Part shown: in pieces, positions 1 through 5,340 of the stretch
How the letters are laid out: each line of letters starts with the position of its first letter
How positions within the stretch are numbered: position 1 is the stretch's first letter
Origin: an uncultured Odoribacter sp.
Lineage (GTDB): Bacteria > Bacteroidota > Bacteroidia > Bacteroidales > Marinifilaceae
NCBI GenBank assembly: GCA_900548135.1
Contig: URJC01000202.1
Location: forward strand, 1 to 5,340
Length of the DNA stretch: 5,340 nucleotides
Direction: 5' to 3'
Position numbers and translations under genes: made by a program
Notes under the pieces: model-generated
Database searches by the model: none
What the model was told of the DNA's origin: nothing
Seen by the model: only the letters and a program-made list of their open reading frames with translations

Positions 1-794
1 ACCTCCAACGCCCTGTCGCGGGCTGATTCCCAGTCCTGCATATACAAGTGCACCCGGCTTAGCAGAAGCAATGCGGCTTCCCTGGATGCCCGGTAGACGG
101 ATTGCGGCCGGGACCCCTTTTCAAAGCAGGCGACGGCATCCTCCAAATCCGAAACAATCTGCTCATACACCCTTTGCACCGTCGCACGTTCGAACTGTGT
201 GTTTTTATCCGGATCATGTTCTACGTATTCCGTTAATTTCAACGGGACTCCCAACTTGCCGGCCGCCGTTGAAGGCGCATAAGCATCCCCGTAAATATTC
301 ACCAGAAAGAAATAAAACTGGGCACGTAAAAAATAAGCTTCGCCCTGCACTCTCCAGGCATCTGCTTCGTCCTGCTCATTTGCCTTATCCATATCCCGGA
401 TCTCTGACAAAATGATATTGGCAATATTAATCCGGGAATACAACGTATTCCACAACCCGGCATCCGAAGCTAAAGCCGTCTTTTGATAATTGCGCCCAAC
501 TTCCCATTGCCAGGCAAAATAACCATAGTACGTGTTTTTCAATAAATCCACATTATTGGCAGAAGCTCTGTCAGCAATGATACTGTTTACATCATCGTCC
601 AGCAAATGTATCCAATAACAGGGATCCCCGTACGCCAGATAATCCGGACTGTTATAACGCAAATAACCGCTTCCCAGTAAAAGTTCATCCACGTCCTGCA
701 CGCTTTTGGCAATAACAAGGTCTTGTGAATAATCCTCCAAATAGTTACATCCCGCAATGGACAAACAAAACAATATATATATAATTCTTTTCAT
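1..794 (-). CDS. SusD/RagB-family nutrient-binding outer-membrane lipoprotein (C-terminus off the left edge)
   Basis: Surface lipoprotein that caps a SusC channel and captures the ligand for import. The frame opens with ATG at 794 and stays open for 264 codons to the left edge, so roughly half of a usual SusD (about 450-600 residues) is present. Residues 1-16 are a short lipoprotein signal, MKRIIYILFCLSIAGC, with lipobox IAGC and the lipidated Cys at 16. An acidic NYLEDYSQD follows, plausible for surface export. The family hallmark is at about 152-187: EAYFLRAQFYFFLVNIYGD followed by GVPLKL. TPR-like helices occur around 114-131 (WNTLYSRINIANIIL) and 236-264 (ASREAALLLLSRVHLY then DWESARDRALE). 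The N-terminal half resembles the SusD-like N-terminal domains such as SusD_3. The start lies 11 bp after the SusC stop, so it is almost certainly co-transcribed with susC. No in-frame stop or sign of decay is visible. Ligand unknown. Confidence 0.93.
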   Translation of the reverse strand, partial: MKRIIYILFCLSIAGCNYLEDYSQDLVIAKSVQDVDELLLGSGYLRYNSPDYLAYGDPCYWIHLLDDDVNSIIADRASANNVDLLKNTYYGYFAWQWEVGRNYQKTALASDAGLWNTLYSRINIANIILSEIRDMDKANEQDEADAWRVQGEAYFLRAQFYFFLVNIYGDAYAPSTAAGKLGVPLKLTEYVEHDPDKNTQFERATVQRVYEQIVSDLEDAVACFEKGSRPQSVYRASREAALLLLSRVHLYMQDWESARDRALE

Positions 795-805
795 GGAAAA
801 AAGTT
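795..805 (-). promoter_or_regulatory. SusC-SusD intergenic gap and SusD translation start region
   Basis: Only 11 bases (aacttttttcc on the coding strand) separate the SusC stop TAA (808-806) from the SusD ATG (794-792). There is no purine-rich Shine-Dalgarno sequence, no terminator and no room for a promoter. This is normal for Bacteroidota, where initiation depends little on anti-SD pairing. It supports one susCD transcript, possibly with translational coupling. If susC is really frameshifted, ribosomes would stop at 3347-3345 and coupling from susC would be lost. Confidence 0.45.
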
Positions 806-3454
806 TTAGAAAGTGACACTAAACTGGAATGAATAAGAAGGGCGCACAGACATGCTGATCGCGTCAAACCCTTGCTGAGAAGGATGTTGTCCTTTCAATT
901 CCCGGGCGGATACCGTAAACAGATTCAATGCACTCAAACTTACCGAAGCATTGGAAAAAGGCGTTCTTTCCAACCATCCCGGCTCAAAATTATAACGCAG
1001 GGAAAGGGAGGAACAACGCAGATAATTCCCGCTCACCACCCGCAAATCCGAATTGTCATACATGTTCCATACCGTTGAGGCAAATTGCGGTATGTGGTCA
1101 CTCCCATCCGATTGGACCGAATAATGCTGAATATATTGGGTGTAATCCGGATGTGAAGGACTCAGAATCGAAGGAATATTCGTTTTCGTCTCATCTCCGG
1201 ACACCTGCCAGCGGTCTAAAAATTCTTTCCTGACATTGTTTTCTGCACTTACCCCTCCCATAATCGGCTCATAAATAGACAACAAACGAACTTTTGAGCC
1301 CAGACTGTAAGCGAAACTGCCGGATAAAGTCAAACCTTTCCATCTTACACTGGTAGAAAAACTACCCGAAAATTTCGGCGTACGCGAACCACTCTTATCC
1401 ATCGCCATGCGGACAACCGTTTCCAAATCCTTATATTCCAGCAAATGCCGGCGGTCAGAATAATCATCAAACATAGGCACTCCGTTTTTGGGATCCAGAC
1501 CGATAAATTTATAGGAATAAAAGGTTTCTATCGGTTCTCCGTCGACTAATGCCGTTCCGTTCAGATAATCAGCATAAGTATACGTATCCATGGCACCGGA
1601 ACGAACCTCATTGATATTCCCCGACCAGTTTACAGACAAATTCCAGGTCCAGTCTTTTGTCCGTACCGGATAACCGGTAATAAACGCAGAATACCCCTGA
1701 TTCGTCAAAGAACCGCCATTCATGACATAACTGCTGACCCCATTCACCGTTGACACGTTTACGGTAGTAAAACAATCCTCCGTTTTCTTGTCATAATAGG
1801 ACAATCCCAGGGTTAAGCGGTCGTTGAACAACCCGAAATCCAGCCCCAGATCCCAACTGCGGGTTTGTTCCCATTGCAAATTCGGATTAGGATAACGCTC
1901 TACAGTAGAAAGATTCTCATTATAAACCGGATCCGTTGTCCCCTGTCGGATGATCAGATTAGGACTTTGGTCTTCCTGCATATTTCCCTGCAAACCGTAT
2001 GAAGCACGCAAAGCAAAATTGCTCACCCACTTTACATTCCGTAATAAATTCTCTTTTGCATTCCACATACCGGATACAGACCAAATCGGCAACAATTTTT
2101 CATTTGCCCGGCTTCCGAAAGCATTCGAAGCATCCGTACGCGCATTGGCATTCAGCGTGAAATGTTGCTTATAGCTATACCCCAAAGTCACATATCCGGA
2201 CAACTCGTGATTAATGCTATGGGTACGTTTTTTATGATTTACATTCAGCCATTTATCCCTGTAGTCCGGGAAATCATTCAAATCAATACCGGAAACGATC
2301 TGCATGCCGCGGTCTTTCAAATACCCGAAAATCTGGTCGGAATTCTGCTTCGTCACATTACCGTTCATCTCGAAACCGCCCATAGCAGAAAACATGTGCT
2401 GGGAATCTTCTCCAAAAAGCAAACGATAATCCAACTGGGTCCGCAGGGTGTAACTCTCCGTCATGGTCTGTGTCGTGTTCAGAATTCCTCCGTAAGGCAG
2501 CAAACAATGCCCGTCGGCCGTCTTTGGGGCAGCCTCTTCATACTCCGCGTTTTTATACCGGGCTACGTAATGGGTTTTCTCGCCCCACCAGTTCTCCTGC
2601 AAAGTGTTGCTCCGGGAATAACTTCCTGCCAGCGTCAAATCCAAACCTTTCACAATGGAAGTATAACGCCCGTCGATAGAGGCACCCACCGTATTACCGT
2701 CATACTCGTTGGAACTGTTTTCTATTTCATTCAGGATATTATAACGGAACATGGCGATAGATTGATTTGTACCTCCATAACCGATCTTGTCATAAAAATA
2801 ATAACTTCCATCCTCATTAAATGCCGGCAAAGCCCGGGTGGTATTATAGGCATAGTTCATGGCATCAATATTGTCCTGCAAATGGTTTTTTTTCTGGATA
2901 TTTGCATTCAATGCAAAACGCACCTGCAAATTCTTCATGAAATTGATATCCAGATTTGCCATCGAAGTCATTCTGTCCGTCTTAGTCGTCTTGGTCACCC
3001 CATCTTCATGGTTATACCCCAACGACACATAATAACGGATATCCTCCGAACCACCTGAAACACTCAGCGTATGGTCATGTGAATAAGTATCCCGGGTCAA
3101 TACATCAAACCAATCCGTATTCACCTGCTCGTACCAGGTCACTTCATCCTGAAACTCCTCCCAGCTTGTTTTTCCTGTCTGATGGCGGTATAAAGCTCCT
3201 TCATACCCCACCATCGGCATATTCTCCGCAAACTTGTAATGCTGGTCCGCCAATTCCTTACCAAACCTGACCCGTTCCTGGGAATTCATCAAATCCACCG
3301 CTTTGTCCGTATAACGGGGACGGCGCGTCAATTTAGAAGTATGGTTATAACTGAAACGGGCAGGTCCTACCGAACCACGTTTCGTGGTCACTATAATCAC
3401 ACCGTTGGCGGCACGTGTACCATACAATGCCGTAGCCGCTGCATCTTTCAACAC
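806..3454 (-). CDS. 3' fragment of the split SusC: end of plug and whole beta-barrel
   Basis: Sense sequence in this frame begins at 3484 ([10 protein letters not shown]). The 3454 end is only the first start-like codon (TTG) and lies inside the conserved motif [18 protein letters not shown], so it is not a credible start. There is no signal peptide, so the fragment could not reach the outer membrane alone. Family landmarks in order: [12 protein letters not shown] closing the plug; the barrel from about [12 protein letters not shown] onward; [10 protein letters not shown] near 1980-2015; [20 protein letters not shown] and a YYDKKTED segment near 1785-1895; [10 protein letters not shown] near 1189-1219; [15 protein letters not shown] near 986-1030; and a C-terminal FQFSVTF whose final Phe is the usual outer-membrane assembly signal. 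The frame is clean over 882 codons, which argues for recent rather than old inactivation. Substrate not predictable. Confidence 0.8.
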   Translation of the reverse strand: MLKDAAATALYGTRAANGVIIVTTKRGSVGPARFSYNHTSKLTRRPRYTDKAVDLMNSQERVRFGKELADQHYKFAENMPMVGYEGALYRHQTGKTSWEEFQDEVTWYEQVNTDWFDVLTRDTYSHDHTLSVSGGSEDIRYYVSLGYNHEDGVTKTTKTDRMTSMANLDINFMKNLQVRFALNANIQKKNHLQDNIDAMNYAYNTTRALPAFNEDGSYYFYDKIGYGGTNQSIAMFRYNILNEIENSSNEYDGNTVGASIDGRYTSIVKGLDLTLAGSYSRSNTLQENWWGEKTHYVARYKNAEYEEAAPKTADGHCLLPYGGILNTTQTMTESYTLRTQLDYRLLFGEDSQHMFSAMGGFEMNGNVTKQNSDQIFGYLKDRGMQIVSGIDLNDFPDYRDKWLNVNHKKRTHSINHELSGYVTLGYSYKQHFTLNANARTDASNAFGSRANEKLLPIWSVSGMWNAKENLLRNVKWVSNFALRASYGLQGNMQEDQSPNLIIRQGTTDPVYNENLSTVERYPNPNLQWEQTRSWDLGLDFGLFNDRLTLGLSYYDKKTEDCFTTVNVSTVNGVSSYVMNGGSLTNQGYSAFITGYPVRTKDWTWNLSVNWSGNINEVRSGAMDTYTYADYLNGTALVDGEPIETFYSYKFIGLDPKNGVPMFDDYSDRRHLLEYKDLETVVRMAMDKSGSRTPKFSGSFSTSVRWKGLTLSGSFAYSLGSKVRLLSIYEPIMGGVSAENNVRKEFLDRWQVSGDETKTNIPSILSPSHPDYTQYIQHYSVQSDGSDHIPQFASTVWNMYDNSDLRVVSGNYLRCSSLSLRYNFEPGWLERTPFSNASVSLSALNLFTVSARELKGQHPSQQGFDAISMSVRPSYSFQFSVTF

Positions 3455-4391
3455 GTCGATGCGCTCGATATCCTGGGGATTGATTCCCGATAATATTGAT
3501 ATAATCCGGATTGTTCAAATCCTCATTACTCACATTCACCGGGTCACGCAAAATAAAACCGTCCAATACCCACAGTGGTTCCCGGTTTCCAATCAATGAA
3601 GAAGTACCACGGACACGGATACGCGGTGTTGCACCAACCTCCCCCGAATTAAGCGTAAGTTGCAATTCCGGGATGCGGCCTTCCAACGCCTGGTCGATAC
3701 TTGTCATACCAGGCACTAATACATCCGCAGCATTCACAGAAGAAATGGCACTCGTCCGTCTCCTCGGATCTATCCGCTGGTAACCGGTGTAAATCACATT
3801 CACCTGATCCAGCGCATAAGTATCCTCCTCCATCACGACACTCAATAACTCCTGCCCCTTCCAGACAAGCGTTTGTGACTTCATGCCGACAAAAGAAAAG
3901 GCCAACTTCACCTCATCACGCCCGGCCGGCTTCACCAGGGAAAACTCCCCCTTCGCATTGGTGGTCACCCCTACCGTCGTACCGGCAACCATCACCGTTA
4001 CGCCAGGAAGAGGAGCCCCGTCTCCATCTTTCACCACACCCTTTATCACCACTTTACCCTCCTGCTGTTCGTCTGCACGCTTCTCCAACGGCCTGATAAC
4101 AATCACATCATTCACAACCGAGAAACTCAACCCCTTCCCGGGAAGATATTTATTCAAAACCTCCTCTACTGTCCAATCTTGTACGGAAACAGAAATCCTT
4201 CCATTACGCGTCACTTCATCTACATTGTACAAAAAATTCACACCTGTCTGACGCTTCAATTCCTTAATCAGAGTCACTACCGAAACATCTTCCAATTCCA
4301 CTGAAATTTTCTGTAACTGGGCTTCCGCCTTCAGCACGGCAGGCAAGGCAAATAAAAGCCCCAACATAACAATCAACTTCGTTTTCATCAT
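3345..4391 (-). CDS. 5' fragment of the split SusC: signal peptide, STN, carboxypeptidase-regulatory-like domain and start of plug
   Basis: This open frame encodes the periplasm-facing front of the receptor. Counting from ATG 4391, residues 1-24 are a Sec signal peptide ([17 protein letters not shown]..., likely cut after AEA). Residues about 26-101 are the STN domain ([13 protein letters not shown] to VIVIRP), which contacts FecR in this family. Residues about 116-195 are a carboxypeptidase-regulatory-like beta-sandwich ([25 protein letters not shown]). The TonB box region is [12 protein letters not shown] at about 194-205. The plug begins with [18 protein letters not shown], then [13 protein letters not shown] and [14 protein letters not shown]. 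The family sequence ends at Gly302 (3486); the remaining 46 residues ([15 protein letters not shown]...) are out of frame and match nothing expected. If made, it would be an exported soluble protein without a barrel. A GTG in frame at 4412 is a possible but less likely start, because it adds seven residues before a good signal peptide. Confidence 0.8.
   Translation of the reverse strand: MMKTKLIVMLGLLFALPAVLKAEAQLQKISVELEDVSVVTLIKELKRQTGVNFLYNVDEVTRNGRISVSVQDWTVEEVLNKYLPGKGLSFSVVNDVIVIRPLEKRADEQQEGKVVIKGVVKDGDGAPLPGVTVMVAGTTVGVTTNAKGEFSLVKPAGRDEVKLAFSFVGMKSQTLVWKGQELLSVVMEEDTYALDQVNVIYTGYQRIDPRRRTSAISSVNAADVLVPGMTSIDQALEGRIPELQLTLNSGEVGATPRIRVRGTSSLIGNREPLWVLDGFILRDPVNVSNEDLNNPDYINIIGNQSPGYRAHRRVERCSGYGIVWYTCRQRCDYSDHETWFGRTCPFQL
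3483..3490 (-). other. Frameshift junction in susC, possible deletion scar
   Basis: On the coding strand the junction reads tcgggaat (3490 to 3483), then caatcccc. The upstream frame reads ATC GGG AAT CAA; the downstream frame reads ATC AAT CCC CAG starting at 3484, so one base (3485) is surplus. SusC relatives of this type, as I know the family, carry IGNAISG(L/I)NP(E/Q)DI here, whereas this sequence goes from IIG straight to INPQDI. Loss of NAISG plus the one-base surplus equals a 14-bp deletion. That is the product expected from recombination between two copies of tcgggaat, one in ATC-GGG-AAT and one in TCG-GGA-AT. The second copy is inferred, not present. Confidence 0.6.
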
Positions 4392-4415
4392 AAATTTATA
4401 TAAAGGTTCCACAAT
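4392..4415 (-). promoter_or_regulatory. FecR-SusC gap and AT-rich SusC translation start region
   Basis: These 24 bases lie between the FecR stop TAA (4418-4416) and the proposed SusC ATG (4391-4389). They end in the AT-rich run tttatataaattt directly before ATGATG, typical of Bacteroidota initiation regions that lack a Shine-Dalgarno sequence. The ATG at 4391 or the adjacent one at 4388 is preferred over GTG 4412 because the signal peptide then starts at its usual position. There is no terminator, so read-through from fecR is likely. The gap is too short for a full promoter unless its -33 element lies inside fecR; I see no convincing one. Confidence 0.4.
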
Positions 4416-5340
4416 TTACTTCCGGTATCCGACAAACACCGCGACTTTGTTCACTTCAAAAGCCACATTCGTCGTCATTTCCAGCATCCGCAAATGCACC
4501 CCAATATTGTCATAACGCTTCAGGTCACCCGTAAACAAGGTATGGCGCAAAGCATCGTCATCAAAAAATACATCAACATCATACCACCTCGACAAAGTTT
4601 CCATGATATCCTCCAGCCGCACTTCTTCAAACCTGAACAATCCCTCTTTCCAGGCAGTGTACAAAGTGACATCCGTCTCCTTCACGGCAATACTTCTGTC
4701 CTCCCGGTCATACACCGCCATCTGTCCCGGGACAATCCGGCATACCTTTCCGCTCCCCGGTTCCCGCACGCCGACACTTCCCTCCACCAATACAGTCCGT
4801 ACCTCTCCCTCGTAAAACGTAGTCACGTCAAACGATGTCCCGTACACCTCCACTTCCATATCCCCCACCTCCACCACAAAAGCACGGGCACTGTCCGCCG
4901 CCACCTCAAAATAGGCCTCCCCGTCCAATTCCACCCGCCGTTCCCCTTCACCGAACACCACCGGATACTTCAATGAGGTTACCGCATTCAAAAAAACCCG
5001 GGTTCCGTCCGACAACACCAATTGGTATTCCCCGCCCCGCTCGGTAGCCAGCATATTATATTCCACCGTTTCCGCATTCTCCTGAACAGCCCTCACAGTC
5101 TGATAAGACAGCACCCCCTCCTTTTGTTCCACCTCCATGGCTTCCAGGCGCTTTTCCATCGGTTGTCCTTCCTGCAAACACACCTGCTCCCCCCCGGCCA
5201 AAGTCAGCACAGCCCTGGATGTTCCCGGAACAATCTCCTGTCCGGTATCCCTATGCACCTCCATTCCCATCCACTGCCACACCGCCACTACCCCCAAAGG
5301 CAATAGCAGCACGGCAGCACACCGTACCAGCCATCTCAAC
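4416..5340 (-). CDS. FecR-family anti-sigma factor, membrane segment and periplasmic domains (N-terminus off the right edge)
   Basis: Inner-membrane regulator that holds an ECF sigma factor until the partner TonB receptor reports ligand. The window starts inside the gene: the first full codon is TTG at 5339, which looks internal, since the usual 80-90-residue cytoplasmic anti-sigma part is absent. Numbered from that codon, residues about 3-24 are one transmembrane helix (WLVRCAAVLLLPLGVVAVW). The FecR domain spans about 95-200, with the hallmarks NMLATERGGEYQLVLSDGT, VFLNAVTSLKYP, RRVELDGEAYFEVA and VEVYGTSFDV. The C-terminal DUF4974-type domain runs from about 235 to 304 (FRFEEVRLEDIMETLSRWYDV, FTGDLKRYDNIGVHL, VNKVAVFVGY). 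The stop is 24 bp before the likely SusC ATG. The pairing with an STN-type SusC fits sigma/anti-sigma control of the susCD genes. The gene looks intact as far as it is visible. Confidence 0.92.
   Translation of the reverse strand, partial: LRWLVRCAAVLLLPLGVVAVWQWMGMEVHRDTGQEIVPGTSRAVLTLAGGEQVCLQEGQPMEKRLEAMEVEQKEGVLSYQTVRAVQENAETVEYNMLATERGGEYQLVLSDGTRVFLNAVTSLKYPVVFGEGERRVELDGEAYFEVAADSARAFVVEVGDMEVEVYGTSFDVTTFYEGEVRTVLVEGSVGVREPGSGKVCRIVPGQMAVYDREDRSIAVKETDVTLYTAWKEGLFRFEEVRLEDIMETLSRWYDVDVFFDDDALRHTLFTGDLKRYDNIGVHLRMLEMTTNVAFEVNKVAVFVGYRK

Larger units (their letters stand above)
806..4391 (-). pseudogene. SusC/RagA-family TonB-dependent receptor with STN domain, split by a frameshift in the plug
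   Basis: Outer-membrane channel that imports a SusD-delivered ligand with TonB-ExbBD energy and, through its STN domain, signals to a FecR anti-sigma factor. The domain order is complete: signal peptide, STN, carboxypeptidase-regulatory-like domain, TonB box, plug, barrel and terminal Phe. The upstream frame is good to Gly at 3488-3486. The family motif [17 protein letters not shown] resumes one base out of register from 3484. Repaired, the protein would be about 1,199 residues from the ATG at 4391, normal for an STN-type SusC. As written, translation ends after 46 wrong residues at 3347-3345, before any barrel, so no transporter can form. There is no second disruption. The lesion lies in the SusC/RagA signature region of the plug. 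It could be a true mutation, a phase-type variant or an assembly error; sequence alone cannot decide. The frameshift itself is certain in this sequence; calling it a pseudogene is inference. Confidence 0.85.

Noticed and set aside
773..782. (AT)5 dinucleotide tract in the SusD signal-peptide codons, as a possible phase-variation tract
   Set aside because: Five units is short and within chance for AT-rich start regions in this group; the frame is intact.
2162..3058. Long plus-strand open frame (298 codons) opposite the SusC barrel
   Set aside because: Its codons are in exact register with the SusC codons on the other strand, so it stays open simply because SusC rarely uses TTA, CTA or TCA there. 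The translation has no recognisable domain, while the minus-strand frame matches a known family throughout.
3476..3491. Programmed +1 ribosomal frameshift joining the two SusC halves
   Set aside because: GGG could in principle slip to GGA, but no rare codon, stop codon or obvious stimulatory structure follows, and the joined product would still lack the conserved NAISG segment. A deletion or sequence error explains the site better.
3701..4251. Overlapping plus-strand open frames opposite the STN and plug region
   Set aside because: The proteins are Pro/Ser/His-rich and low in complexity, as expected from reading purine-rich coding DNA backwards; no plausible start context or family match.
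4392..4412. GTG at 4412 as the SusC start
   Set aside because: It would put seven extra residues (MEPLYKF) before a well-formed signal peptide and begin only 3 bp after the fecR stop; the double ATG at 4391/4388 after an AT-rich run fits better.
5337..5339. TTG at 5339 as the true start of fecR
   Set aside because: It would leave out the cytoplasmic anti-sigma region that precedes the membrane helix in this family; the frame continues past the window edge.

Overview
The window holds one co-directional locus on the minus strand. It is a nutrient-uptake operon typical of Bacteroidota and most likely from a gut Bacteroidales. I base this on the gene families (FecR anti-sigma factor, STN-containing SusC/RagA receptor, SusD lipoprotein), their order, the lack of Shine-Dalgarno sequences and the AT-rich start regions. 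The species cannot be named from this sequence.

In transcription order (right to left): (1) 4416-5340 is the membrane-anchor and periplasmic part of a FecR-family anti-sigma factor; its cytoplasmic N-terminus lies beyond the right edge. (2) 806-4391 is a SusC/RagA-family TonB-dependent receptor with signal peptide, STN signalling domain, carboxypeptidase-regulatory-like domain, TonB box, plug and beta-barrel. It is split by a frameshift at about 3483-3490. (3) 1-794 is the first 264 codons of a SusD-family lipoprotein that runs off the left edge. The gaps are 24 bp (from FecR to the likely SusC ATG) and 11 bp (SusC to SusD). No stretch over 300 bases lacks a gene, and I see no RNA gene, mobile element, CRISPR array or terminator.

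By family knowledge the three proteins form a trans-envelope relay plus importer. SusD captures a ligand at the cell surface and SusC imports it with TonB energy. The SusC STN domain signals to the periplasmic part of FecR, which releases an ECF sigma factor, probably encoded just beyond the right edge. The substrate cannot be deduced.

The one real anomaly is the broken SusC. The break falls in the most conserved part of the plug, and five residues expected there (NAISG in relatives) are missing. The junction is what a 14-bp deletion between two 8-bp direct repeats would leave. The rest of the receptor and the visible SusD are clean, so the lesion is recent, a switchable variant, or a sequence error. 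I found no convincing undescribed system here.
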